In this document: positions 1-8,557 of the stretch, one piece after another | Numbering within the stretch: position 1 is the first letter of the stretch | Layout of the letters: each line of letters begins with the position of its first letter | Origin: an uncultured bacterium | Lineage (GTDB): Bacteria > Hydrogenedentota > Hydrogenedentia > Hydrogenedentales > CAILVY01 | Direction: 5' to 3' | Assembly (NCBI GenBank): GCA_937951485.1 | Contig: CALEDJ010000018.1 | Coordinates: forward strand, 40,902 to 104,901 | Length of the DNA stretch: 64,000 nucleotides | Made by a program: the position numbers and the translations under genes | The notes under the pieces: generated by a model | What the model was told of the DNA's origin: nothing | What the model saw: only the letters and a program-made list of their open reading frames with translations | The model's database searches: none

Positions 1-1218
1 GCGGGTGAGGATGCCGTCCTGATCCGTCCAGTAGTGGTGGATGAGGGTGCCGCGCGGCGCTTCAACGATGCCGACGCCTTCCCCGGGAATCTCCACAGGC
101 ACGGTGCGAATTTGCGGGCTTGTGATTTCCGGGTCTTCCAGGAGTTCCTTCATGCGTTCGGCGGCGTAGAGCGCCTCGATGAGGCGCGCCCAATGGGTGG
201 CCAGCGTGCAGTGGGCTGGTTTGCCGCCGAGCACTTCATACATGCGTTCGTAGGCTTCCTGGGCGAGCGGGGTGGCCATGCCGGCGGCGGCGTTCAGGCG
301 GGCGAGCGGCGCGACGCGGTAGATGCCGCTGGCGGAACCATCGGTGAACCCTTTCCAGCCCACGTTTTTCAGAAAAGGAAAGGTGATGTAGGTCCACGGT
401 TCAACGTGTTCCGCGATATGCCGGGGATAATCTCTGGGGGCGAATCTGGCGAATTCGACGCCGTCAGGGTCCACGACGCGGACCATGCCGTCGTAGAAAT
501 TGACCCTGTTCTTCTCATCCACCAGGCCCATATAGTAGGTCTTGTGGGCGTATGCGTCGTTGAGAATGAGGTCTACGTAATCCCGGTTTGCCAGCACGAC
601 ATCATTGAAGAGTTGCAGGGTGAACTGGGCAAAGTCCACGGCGAAGCCCGCGGTCTCCAGAAATTTGCGCCGTTCTTCGTCGGTGATGCCTTTGGATACG
701 CCGCCGGGCAGGCCGAACACCGGATGGATTGCCTTGCCCATCATCGTTTCGAGAATTTGCCGGCACTCGCGCCGCACCCGGATGACCTGCCCCGCAATGT
801 TCAGCCCGACTTTCCCAATGACGCCGAGGATGTTGCGCTCTGCAGCGGGGGCCGTAGGCCCGACCACGAAATCCGGCCCCGCAAGGAAGAAGAAGTGGAT
901 ATAGTGGTCCTCGACCATGAAAGTGCTGTATGCCAGTTCACGGAGTTTTTTTGCGGCCGAGGGCGGTTCGACGCGCCACAGGTCGTCCAGACATTTGGTT
1001 GCGGCCATGTGATGCGCGGTGGGGCAAACGCCGCAGATGCGCGGCGTAATGCGGGGCATTTCCTCGGCGGGGCGGCCCAGGCAGAAGGTTTCGAAGCCCC
1101 GCAACTCCGGCACCTGGAAAAAGGTGCGCTCGACGTTGCCGGCATCATCGAGGAATATCTCAATCTTGCCGTGGCCTTCCAGGCGCGTGATCGGATTGAT
1201 GGTGATTCTTTTGCTCAT
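1..1218 (-). CDS. mvhA: [NiFe] hydrogenase large subunit, group 3c/MvhA type (partial)
   Basis: Large, active-site subunit of a cytoplasmic [NiFe] hydrogenase, oxidising or producing H2. Only the N-terminal 406 codons are present and the gene runs off the left edge. The N-terminus reads MSKRITINPITRLEGHGKIE, followed by the RGFE segment and RICGVCPTAHH, which is the L1/L2 nickel-ligand region (RxCGxCxxxH) of [NiFe] hydrogenases. The C-terminal DPCxxC ligands lie outside the window. The ATG overlaps the stop of the small-subunit gene (ATGA), so the two are translationally coupled. Its place at the end of an Hdr/Nuo operon, next to MvhG- and MvhD-like genes, supports group 3c (Mvh-like) rather than an uptake enzyme. 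The subgroup is inferred from context and motif similarity. Confidence 0.93.
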   Translation of the reverse strand, partial: MSKRITINPITRLEGHGKIEIFLDDAGNVERTFFQVPELRGFETFCLGRPAEEMPRITPRICGVCPTAHHMAATKCLDDLWRVEPPSAAKKLRELAYSTFMVEDHYIHFFFLAGPDFVVGPTAPAAERNILGVIGKVGLNIAGQVIRVRRECRQILETMMGKAIHPVFGLPGGVSKGITDEERRKFLETAGFAVDFAQFTLQLFNDVVLANRDYVDLILNDAYAHKTYYMGLVDEKNRVNFYDGMVRVVDPDGVEFARFAPRDYPRHIAEHVEPWTYITFPFLKNVGWKGFTDGSASGIYRVAPLARLNAAAGMATPLAQEAYERMYEVLGGKPAHCTLATHWARLIEALYAAERMKELLEDPEITSPQIRTVPVEIPGEGVGIVEAPRGTLIHHYWTDQDGILTR

Positions 1219-2195
1219 AACGCCTCTTCTTTCTCAATGCAGCGCCGTTTCAAGAGGGATGCCGGAAGGCTGAAACGATACAGCGTGCCAATCGGGTCCG
1301 CCAGGGTGCCGGCGAGCGCCATTGCCGTTCCATCGGAATCCGCTTCGCCCAGCGTCCCCAACGCACCGAGCATCTTCGTTCCCATGTCCAACGCCCCGGG
1401 GGTCGGGCCAAAACATCCGCGACAGGGCATATTGCCGTGGATGCACCGCTCGCCGCAGCCGGACCGCGTGGCAGGTCCCATGCACACATAGCCTTGGGCG
1501 AGATAGCACCTGTCGGGTTCGGGCGTGCTCGTGGCCACGCGTTTGAACTCTTTGATGGCCAGGGTTTCTGGTTTAGTTTCGTTGAGGGGGCAGGACTCAC
1601 AGAGGGATTTTTCAGGGGCGAGCACGGATCCTTTCGGCGGCAGCGCGCCCTTCAGAATGGCATCCACGGCCTGTGCAACAAGCGCGGTCGGCGGGGGACA
1701 TCCGGGAAGATAGTAGTCCACGTCAATGACAGCATCGAGCGGCTTGACGTCTTTCCAGAAAAGCGGAAGTTCCAATTCATAACCGTTGACCGTGCAGGCG
1801 GTGCGCGGTTCGACGCGGTTGGGGTTATCCACCGTGAGGCTTCGGTGGTACTTGTTGGCGAGGATTTCCTCGCGGGTGGTATCGTTGGCCAGCCCCGGAA
1901 TGCCGCCGAGATGCGCACAGGAACCAAACGCGATCACCAGGGGGCACTTTTCGCGAAGCAACCGGACCCATTCGTGTTGCTCGGACAACCGGACCGCACC
2001 GTTGATGAACGCCACCGCGACTTCACCGGGTTGCCAGGTTTCGACATCCTTGAGTTTGAAGTCCAGCGCCACGGGCCACAGCGCGATGTCCACGGCTTCG
2101 ACCACCTTGAGAATATCTTCTGCGAGATCCACCACCGTTTCTTCGCACCCCCCGCAAGAGGCGCACCAATAAAATGCTACTTTCGGCTTGGCCAT
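1215..2195 (-). CDS. mvhG: [NiFe] hydrogenase small subunit, MvhG type
   Basis: Electron-transfer subunit of 326 aa that passes electrons between the NiFe site and the MvhD/Hdr module through Fe-S clusters. The N-terminus has the proximal-cluster motif WCASCGGCEE (C11, C14, C17), followed by a conserved GSCAHLGGIPG segment. The Cys-rich C-terminal part includes SGCGERCIHGNMPCRGCFGP, expected to bind further [4Fe-4S] clusters. There is no Tat signal, so it is cytoplasmic, as in group 3 enzymes. An AGGA ribosome site lies about 8 nt before the ATG. It starts 15 nt after mvhD and overlaps mvhA by 4 nt. The family assignment is firm, while the choice of MvhG over other group 3 small subunits rests on the neighbours. 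Confidence 0.92.
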   Translation of the reverse strand: MAKPKVAFYWCASCGGCEETVVDLAEDILKVVEAVDIALWPVALDFKLKDVETWQPGEVAVAFINGAVRLSEQHEWVRLLREKCPLVIAFGSCAHLGGIPGLANDTTREEILANKYHRSLTVDNPNRVEPRTACTVNGYELELPLFWKDVKPLDAVIDVDYYLPGCPPPTALVAQAVDAILKGALPPKGSVLAPEKSLCESCPLNETKPETLAIKEFKRVATSTPEPDRCYLAQGYVCMGPATRSGCGERCIHGNMPCRGCFGPTPGALDMGTKMLGALGTLGEADSDGTAMALAGTLADPIGTLYRFSLPASLLKRRCIEKEEAL

Positions 2196-2210
2196 GGCAT
2201 GTCCTGACCT

Positions 2211-2654
2211 CTATGCGCTTTCACTGAGCGCCGCCACCCGTTCCTCCCAGCGGAGCGGGCCGAGCGCGCGCACCTGTTCCGTAAATTCCTTCACCAAGGC
2301 GGCGAACTGTTCGCCTTCCGACGCAGACACCCATTCCAGACGGAGCCGCGCCGGTTCAATACCGAACTGAGAGAGCAGATTTTTGAGCATCGGGACCCGG
2401 CGCATGGCTTTGTAGTTGCCCTCAAGATAGTGGCAGTCGCCGGGGTGACACCCCGCGATGAGGACGCCGTCGGCCCCGTCCGCAAAGGCCTTTACCACGA
2501 AGGTGGGATCCACGCGACCGGAGCACATCACGCGGACGGCGACCACATTGGAAGGATACTGGACGCGACTCGTTCCCGCGAGGTCCGCTCCCGTATAAGA
2601 ACACCAGCGACACAGAAATCCCACGATTTTCGGTTCAAAAGACGCCTCTTCCAC
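2211..2654 (-). CDS. mvhD: MvhD-type hydrogenase iron-sulfur (delta) subunit
   Basis: Small [2Fe-2S] protein of 147 aa that links Mvh hydrogenase to HdrA in the MvhADG-HdrABC complex of methanogens and many anaerobic bacteria. The conserved cysteines are C15 and C18 (FLCRWCSYTGAD), C44 (RVMCSGRVDP) and C69/C74 (AGCHPGDCHY), all hallmarks of the family. The start is a GTG, with GAGGGAG 8 nt upstream. An ATG 5 nt upstream is out of frame and is not the start. It begins 5 nt after the stop of the nuoG'-hdrA gene. Confidence 0.95.
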   Translation of the reverse strand: MEEASFEPKIVGFLCRWCSYTGADLAGTSRVQYPSNVVAVRVMCSGRVDPTFVVKAFADGADGVLIAGCHPGDCHYLEGNYKAMRRVPMLKNLLSQFGIEPARLRLEWVSASEGEQFAALVKEFTEQVRALGPLRWEERVAALSESA

Positions 2655-2659
2655 GGCAT

Positions 2660-4474
2660 TTACTCCCTCAAAACCGGTTCAGTCTCCGGGTGCAAAATAC
2701 CCTCTATCTCGGCGTAAATCTGAACATCCTCGAAGTTCCGTTGTCGGGCCGCCCCGGAAGGACACGCGGCGACGCAGGTGCCGCAGCCCTTGCACAATTC
2801 TTCGATGACCCGGGAGATTTTCTTTTCTTCATCGAATTCGATGGCGACATAGGGGCAACTGGCGATGCAGATTTTGCAGCCCGCACAGAGTTTCTCATCT
2901 ATCTCGCTGGTGATTGGTTCGAGCACCACTTTGCCGCCGTCGATCAGCGCCAATGCGCCCGCAGCGGCGGCGGCTCCCTGCGCCACGGCATCGGGGATGT
3001 CTTTGGGACCCTGACAGGCTCCGGCGAGGAATATCCCGTCGGAAGCGGTGTCCACCGGCGCGAGTTTCGGATGTTTTTCGAGATAGAACTGTCCCTGGGT
3101 GCAACTGAGCGAAAGCAGGCGGGCGAGTTCCTCCGCGCCTTGCGCCGGTTTGATTCCCGTCGAGAGGATCACCATGTCTACGGGAATGCGGCGCGTCAGA
3201 CCGAGCAGCGTATCTTCCCCGATGACGATGAGTTTGCCCTTTTCCTCGGGCGATTCCGCCGCATCGGTCACCTCGGCGGCCTTGCCCCGGATGAAATAGA
3301 CGCCTTCGGCGAGCAGCCGCTTGTAGAATTCCTCATAACCTTTTCCGAATGCGCGCATGTCAATGTAGAAGTTGTAGACATCAGCGTGCGTTTTCTCCCG
3401 GATGAGGTGTGCGAATTTGAGGGAATACATGCAGCATACACGTGAACAATATTTCTGATAGTTTTCGTCGCGGCTGCCGATGCAATGCAGAATGGCCACG
3501 GATTGGGGCGGCGTGCCGTCTTTCTTCAGAACTTTACCGCCGGTCGGCCCGCTGGCGTGGCTGATCCGCTCAAATTCCAGCGCGCTCAGCACGTTATCGA
3601 AGCGTCCATAGCCGTATCGGACCAGTTGGCGGGCGTCGAAAAGTTGAAAGCCTGTGGCCACGACAATGGCGCCCACGTCCAATTCAACCATCTCGTCCTC
3701 CTGCGCATGCCGAATGGCCTTGGCCTCGCAATTGTCTTCGCAGACCTTGCAGCCGTTGGTCTTGAAATGCATGCAGGTGTGCTTGTCAATGACAGGCACG
3801 CGCGGCACCGCCTGGGCGAATGGAATGTAAATTGGTTTGCGGTGTGTAAGACCTTCTTCAAATTCAAAGGGGATGCGTTGCGGCACATGTTCCCAAATCC
3901 GGTGATGCTCGATGGCGCCGGTGGGACAGATCGAACTGCACGCACCGCAGGTCATGCAGACATCCGAAGGTTCGCCGAAGGGCGTGGTGACGCGCCGCCC
4001 GCCGCCGCGTCCCTCGAAACTGAGTGCGCCAATCTTCAGCACGTCATCGCAGAGGCGCACGCACATGCCGCAGAGGATACAGCCCTCCTCACCCACGATG
4101 CTGCTCGGCTCGCCGACCGGTTTGCGGAAGCGGCTCTTTGTGACGTTGAATTGGGCGGCCAATTCCCGGATGACTTTCGAGTCCGGACATCGGGCCAGGA
4201 ACAATTCCGCCAGCATTCTGCGGATGCGCATGACTTTTTCAGACTTGGTGTTGACTTCCATGCCCTCCGCCACCGGCAACGTGCACGATGAGACCAGCCT
4301 GGTCCTGCCTCGCTGCGTGACCTCAACGAGACAGATGCGGCATGACCCATAAGGCGGCAGCGATTCATGGTGGCATAGCGTTGGGATCTCGATGGCGGCG
4401 CCGCGCGCCGCGTTGAGGACCGTTGTGCCTGATTCCGTCCTCACGGTCTTGCCGTCAATCGTCAGTGTGATCAT
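2660..4474 (-). CDS. Fusion of NuoG/HydA-type N-terminal Fe-S domains with the C-terminal half of HdrA
   Basis: A 604-aa chimera. Residues 1-75 form a [2Fe-2S] domain (C34, C45, C48, C64) as in NuoG/HydA. Residues 130-185 hold two [4Fe-4S] motifs (C132/135/138/142 and C173/176/179/183). From about residue 201 (IPFEFEEGLTHRKPIYIPFA) the sequence follows HdrA to its end: a ferredoxin motif (C234, C242, C245, C249), the FAD-domain remainder (VVATGF), the HdrA signature CIGSRDE...YCSRVCC (C331, C343, C347, C348), and two C-terminal ferredoxin motifs (C530-C540, C561-C571). It lacks the HdrA N-terminal half, which is encoded two genes upstream and fused to NuoE. GGAGAGG lies 6 nt before the ATG. 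The protein probably partners physically with that half to rebuild an FAD-bifurcating HdrA. Confidence 0.93.
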   Translation of the reverse strand: MITLTIDGKTVRTESGTTVLNAARGAAIEIPTLCHHESLPPYGSCRICLVEVTQRGRTRLVSSCTLPVAEGMEVNTKSEKVMRIRRMLAELFLARCPDSKVIRELAAQFNVTKSRFRKPVGEPSSIVGEEGCILCGMCVRLCDDVLKIGALSFEGRGGGRRVTTPFGEPSDVCMTCGACSSICPTGAIEHHRIWEHVPQRIPFEFEEGLTHRKPIYIPFAQAVPRVPVIDKHTCMHFKTNGCKVCEDNCEAKAIRHAQEDEMVELDVGAIVVATGFQLFDARQLVRYGYGRFDNVLSALEFERISHASGPTGGKVLKKDGTPPQSVAILHCIGSRDENYQKYCSRVCCMYSLKFAHLIREKTHADVYNFYIDMRAFGKGYEEFYKRLLAEGVYFIRGKAAEVTDAAESPEEKGKLIVIGEDTLLGLTRRIPVDMVILSTGIKPAQGAEELARLLSLSCTQGQFYLEKHPKLAPVDTASDGIFLAGACQGPKDIPDAVAQGAAAAAGALALIDGGKVVLEPITSEIDEKLCAGCKICIASCPYVAIEFDEEKKISRVIEELCKGCGTCVAACPSGAARQRNFEDVQIYAEIEGILHPETEPVLRE

Positions 4475-4492
4475 GAATACCTCTCCTCAACG

Positions 4493-6370
4493 CTAATTAC
4501 GCAATACGGCGTTATATCTGCACATGTCATAGCAGACGCCGCACTTGGTGCACTTGGCCGGATCAATCGTGTGCGGCTGTTTCTGTTCGCCATGGATCGC
4601 CTCCGCGGCGCAGTTGCGTGCGCACAGCATGCACCCAGTACACTTCTCGGGGTCAATCGAATACGTCACAAGCGCCCTGCACACCCCTGCGGCGCACTTC
4701 CGATCGCGCACATGCGCTTCGTACTCTTCGGGGAAATAACGCAAGGTGGTCAACACGGGATTGGGCGCGGTGATGCCCAACTGACACAGCGACGCCTCGC
4801 TCACGACTTCCGCCACCTCCTCCAAAAGGGGGATGTCCTCCGGTTTTCCCTTGCCTTCGCAGATATCGGTCAAAATCATTCCCATTTGCACAATGCCTTC
4901 CCGACACGGGGTGCACTTGCCGCAGGATTCGTTTTCCAGGAATCGGGTGAAAAAGCGCGCAAAATCCACCATGCAGTTGTCTTCATCCATGACAATCATG
5001 CCGCCGGATCCCATCATGGTGCCCGCTTCCACCAACTGATCGTAGTCAATCGGCAGGTCAAGATGGCGTTCGGCCAAAACGCCGCCGGAGGGGCCGCCCG
5101 TCTGCACGCCCTTGAGTTTCTTGCCGCCCTTCACGCCGCCGCCAATGTCGAATACGACCTGCCGCAGTGTTGCGCCCATCGGGACTTCGACCAGACCGGT
5201 ATTGTTGACCTTGCCGACGAGCGAGAATATCTTCGTCCCCTTGCTGCCGCCCCATGGGCTTTTCGTCACATCCCCCGTGCCGATACGGGTGAACCAGTCC
5301 GCGCCTTTGTTGATGATCAAGGGGATGTTCGCCCATGTTTCGACATTGTTGAGATTGGACGGTCGGTCCCACAGCCCGCTTTCCACGGTGTGGATATGTT
5401 TTGCGCGCGGCTCGCCGACGCGTCCTTCAATTGAAGCCATCAATGCGGTGGATTCGCCGCAGACGAAGGCCCCGCCGCCGCGGACGATGCTGATGTCAAA
5501 GCGCAGCCCCGTGCCGAGAATGTTTTCGCCAAGCAATCCCATCGCTCGCGCGTCGTTGACCGCCTGCGCCATAAGGTCAACAGCGAGCGGGTATTCAGTG
5601 CGCACATACACATAGCCCTCCAACGCGCCGATGGCATATGCGCCGATAATCATGCCTTCGACAACGCTGTGCGGGTTGCCCTCCAGGAGACTGCGGTTCG
5701 CATAAGCGCCCGGATCACCCTCGTCGGCGTTGCATATCACGTATTTGTGATTCCCCGGGGCTTTGCGGCACGAGGCCCATTTCACCCCTGCGGGAAAGCC
5801 CGCCCCGCCGCGCCCGCGCAGGCCGGACCGCGTGACTTCCTCGATGATTTGCTCAGGGGTCATGCGCGTCAGCGCTTTTACGAGAGCGCTGTACCCGCCG
5901 ATGCGGAGGTAGTCGTCAATGCTGCGGGGATCGAGTTCAAGATTCGCACCGAAAATCAGCCGGGTCTGCCGCTTATAAAAGGGGATGTCATCCTGTTTCT
6001 CGAAGATGCGCCCGCTCGCGTCCTTGTAGAACAGCCGTTCAATGCGTTCGCCGTTCAGGACCGTCTTCTCTACGATTTCTTCGGCGTCGTCGGGCGTCAC
6101 CGACACATACAAGAGCCTTTCCGGCAACAGCACCACCAGGGGGCCCTGCTCGCAGAAGCCATGGCAACCGGTAATCCGAAGCCCTACCTTATGGTCCAGT
6201 TCGTGTTTTGCCAGAACTTCGCGAAACGCGGCTATCACTTCGCCCGCCGCGTTGGCCAGACACCCCGTACCCCCGCAAATGAGGATACAGGGGCGCTGGG
6301 GATCGTACATGCCGATGAGGCGTTCCCGGTAGGCGGCGACTTGTTCAGGAGTTTTCAATGTGGCTGGCAT
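4493..6370 (-). CDS. nuoF: NuoF/HydB-type NAD(P)H-binding FMN flavoprotein with extra Fe-S domains
   Basis: FMN- and NAD(H)-binding subunit of 625 aa. In order: an N-terminal thioredoxin-like [2Fe-2S] domain (C32/C37, C69, C73), the FMN/NADH core with the glycine-rich GLRGRGGAGFPAG near residue 185 and CNADEGDPGAY near 213, the SLBB segment, the [4Fe-4S] motif ESCGKCTPC (C483, C486, C489, plus C529), and two C-terminal ferredoxin motifs (C577-C587, C607-C617). The same layout is found in HydB/HndC of electron-bifurcating hydrogenases. It lies 7 nt after the hdrA-nuoE gene and 18 nt before nuoG'-hdrA. It forms the middle of the cassette that interrupts hdrA and should be the NAD(H) entry or exit site of the complex. 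Confidence 0.95.
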   Translation of the reverse strand: MPATLKTPEQVAAYRERLIGMYDPQRPCILICGGTGCLANAAGEVIAAFREVLAKHELDHKVGLRITGCHGFCEQGPLVVLLPERLLYVSVTPDDAEEIVEKTVLNGERIERLFYKDASGRIFEKQDDIPFYKRQTRLIFGANLELDPRSIDDYLRIGGYSALVKALTRMTPEQIIEEVTRSGLRGRGGAGFPAGVKWASCRKAPGNHKYVICNADEGDPGAYANRSLLEGNPHSVVEGMIIGAYAIGALEGYVYVRTEYPLAVDLMAQAVNDARAMGLLGENILGTGLRFDISIVRGGGAFVCGESTALMASIEGRVGEPRAKHIHTVESGLWDRPSNLNNVETWANIPLIINKGADWFTRIGTGDVTKSPWGGSKGTKIFSLVGKVNNTGLVEVPMGATLRQVVFDIGGGVKGGKKLKGVQTGGPSGGVLAERHLDLPIDYDQLVEAGTMMGSGGMIVMDEDNCMVDFARFFTRFLENESCGKCTPCREGIVQMGMILTDICEGKGKPEDIPLLEEVAEVVSEASLCQLGITAPNPVLTTLRYFPEEYEAHVRDRKCAAGVCRALVTYSIDPEKCTGCMLCARNCAAEAIHGEQKQPHTIDPAKCTKCGVCYDMCRYNAVLRN

Positions 6371-6377
6371 GGTGGTG

Positions 6378-7667
6378 TTATTCCTGTGTGTATCGCTTCA
6401 AGACTTTCTCAAGTTTGCTGCGATTCAGGTTTCCATGATATTTCCCGTCTATGACGATTACCGGAGAAAGGGCGCAGGCTCCGAGACAATTCACAGTCTC
6501 CAGCGTGAATTTGAGGTCTTTGGTCGTCTCTCCCGCTTTAATTTCCAGGCGCTCCCCCAGGGCGTCCAGCAGGCGCTGCGCGCCGCGAATATGGCAGGAC
6601 GTGCCGACACAGACCTTGACGGCATGCTCGCCGCGCGGCGTCAGGCTGAATGCGGTGTAGAAGGTGGCAACGTGATATACACGCGAAAGCGGCAGCCCAA
6701 GCCGCCGGCTGATGTACTTGAGCGCTTCGGGGGGCAGGTACCGGAATTCGAGATTGATGTCTTGCAGGACGGAGATCAACGGCGCGCGTTCGTGGCGGTG
6801 GAGGTCCAAGGCTTTGTCAACGGCCACCTTCAATTCCGGGCGGATTTCCACCGGGACACGGCGGCGTGCATCGCCGTTTGTGGGCCGGTATTGCACGGGA
6901 CATCGCGTCATGCATTGGCCGCACCCCGTGCATTTCTTCTCGTCCACGTAGCGCGCCTTGCGTCGCACCTTGACCTTAAAGTTGCCGACATAGCCCGCGA
7001 CATGCTCAATTTCGGAGTAGGTCATCAGTTCGATGTTCTTGTGCTGTCCGACGGCGACCATTTTCGGGGTGAGGATGCAGGCGGCGCAATCGAGCGTAGG
7101 GAAGGTCTTGTCGAATTTCGCCATGTGGCCTCCGATGGAGGGTTCGCGCTCCACCAGATACACCTTCTTACCCGCGTCGGCCATTTTCAGGGCCGCTTCA
7201 ATGCCGGCGATCCCCGCGCCCACCACCATGGCCTTCGGCTGTACGGCGACCTCCCGTTCTTCCATCGGCCTGTGGTGCTTTACGCGCCGAACAGCGGCAG
7301 CCACCAGGCGCTTGGCTTTCTCCGTGGCTTTTTCGTGGTCCATGTGTACCCAGGAGCATTGCTCCCGGATGTTGGACATCTGGAAGAGAAAGCGATTCAA
7401 TCCGGCGTCCTCGCAGACATTGCGGAAGGTGATCTCGTGCATCAAGGGGGAACAGGAAGAAACCACGACGCGGGTGAGTTGATGGTCCGCGATGTCTTTT
7501 TTGATCAATTCCTGGCCGGGACTGGAGCACATGTATTTGTACTCCTTGGTCACCACGACGCCGGGCAGGGTGCGGGCAAAGTCGGCGACCGCCGCCACGT
7601 CCACGGTTTGGGCGATGTTTGTGCCGCAATGGCAGATATAGACCCCGATACGTTCGTCGTTGTTCAT
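6378..7667 (-). CDS. Fusion of the N-terminal half of HdrA with a NuoE-type [2Fe-2S] domain
   Basis: A 429-aa chimera. Residues 1-258 match HdrA from its start (RIGVYICHCGTNIA), through the FAD-binding VVGAGIAGIEAA (148-159) and the conserved FDKTFPTLDCAACIL, up to the first ferredoxin motif CTGCGQCMTRCPV (C246-C256). HdrA then stops, and residues ~275-429 are a thioredoxin-fold NuoE/HydC domain with [2Fe-2S] ligands C353, C358, C394 and C398. The missing HdrA C-half resumes in the gene at 2660-4474. The ATG overlaps the hdrB stop (ATGA) with AAGGTGG upstream. The split point is exact: right after CPV here, and just before PFEFEEGL in the other gene. Confidence 0.94.
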   Translation of the reverse strand: MNNDERIGVYICHCGTNIAQTVDVAAVADFARTLPGVVVTKEYKYMCSSPGQELIKKDIADHQLTRVVVSSCSPLMHEITFRNVCEDAGLNRFLFQMSNIREQCSWVHMDHEKATEKAKRLVAAAVRRVKHHRPMEEREVAVQPKAMVVGAGIAGIEAALKMADAGKKVYLVEREPSIGGHMAKFDKTFPTLDCAACILTPKMVAVGQHKNIELMTYSEIEHVAGYVGNFKVKVRRKARYVDEKKCTGCGQCMTRCPVQYRPTNGDARRRVPVEIRPELKVAVDKALDLHRHERAPLISVLQDINLEFRYLPPEALKYISRRLGLPLSRVYHVATFYTAFSLTPRGEHAVKVCVGTSCHIRGAQRLLDALGERLEIKAGETTKDLKFTLETVNCLGACALSPVIVIDGKYHGNLNRSKLEKVLKRYTQE

Positions 7668-8557
7668 GGGCATGCCACCTTTTCCGTCAGCAGCGCTTCC
7701 ACGGGCGTGAGCGAATCCCGGAGCGCCAATGCGTCTTCTTCCAGTCCAAACGCATATCCCATCAACTGCGTGAAATACAGCACCGGGATGGCGCAGTCGC
7801 GCCCCATCACCGCGCTGACCTGGTGCTGATAGGCTTCCAGGTTCATCTGGCACAGCGGGCAACACGTCACTACACAGTCCGCCCCGGACTCCCTCGCCAG
7901 TTGCAGAATCTTCCCCGTGAGCGTCCGCCCCACCTCCGGTTGCGTTGTCATCATCAGTCCGCCGCAACACTTCGCCCGCAACGAGAACGGCACGGGGTCC
8001 GCACCCAGCCATTGCACCAATTGATCCAGGGACTGCGGATTTTCTTCGTCATCAATTTCTCCGAAAGGGCGACTGATCTGACATCCGTAGTAGCACGCCA
8101 CGCGCAATCCGGCAAGGGACCGGGTCGCGCGTCCGCGAATGGCGTCTTCGCCCGCATCATTCACGACAACATCCAGGAAATGGCGGACCCGGACGCTCCC
8201 CCGATAGGCCATGCCGCCCTTGGCAAGGGCCTGGCCAATCTCGGACCGCAGCCGCTCATTCTCCGCCATATACTTGTTCGCCTTGCGCAGCACCACGTAG
8301 CAACCGCTGCATGGCGTAACCAAGTCGCGTTCCGAGCGCTCGGCAAGCGCCAGATTGCGCGCAGACAATACAAACGCCTGCTTTTCCCGAATGGCGACAT
8401 AGGCCGTCGCCCCGCAGCAGTTCCAATCCTCCAACTCGTTCAGTTCCAATCCCAGGGCATGCGCGACGCCCCGCGTCGAGATGTCGTAGGCTTTGTTGGT
8501 CGCCATTTGCGAGCAACCCGGATAGTACGTGTAGGTGTGTGCCGTCGCCGTGTTCAT
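7664..8557 (-). CDS. hdrB: Heterodisulfide reductase subunit B
   Basis: A 297-aa protein with two CCG domains. The first has YYPGC (C15), CCG (C47-C48) and C83/C86. The second has ACYYGC (C155, C159), CCGG (C197-C198) and VTCCPLC (C232, C233, C236). In HdrB these bind two non-cubane [4Fe-4S] clusters that reduce a disulfide or related acceptor. The start ATG overlaps the hdrC stop (ATGA) and the stop overlaps the hdrA-N start (ATGA). No methanogenesis genes are visible, so the natural disulfide or other acceptor is unknown. Confidence 0.95.
   Translation of the reverse strand: MNTATAHTYTYYPGCSQMATNKAYDISTRGVAHALGLELNELEDWNCCGATAYVAIREKQAFVLSARNLALAERSERDLVTPCSGCYVVLRKANKYMAENERLRSEIGQALAKGGMAYRGSVRVRHFLDVVVNDAGEDAIRGRATRSLAGLRVACYYGCQISRPFGEIDDEENPQSLDQLVQWLGADPVPFSLRAKCCGGLMMTTQPEVGRTLTGKILQLARESGADCVVTCCPLCQMNLEAYQHQVSAVMGRDCAIPVLYFTQLMGYAFGLEEDALALRDSLTPVEALLTEKVACP

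Noticed and set aside
3765..3840. Unusual C-x7-C-x2-C-x3-C spacing in a ferredoxin motif of the HdrA C-half
   Set aside because: This spacing is, to my recollection, a known variant in bacterial HdrA proteins, so it is recorded only as an annotation detail.
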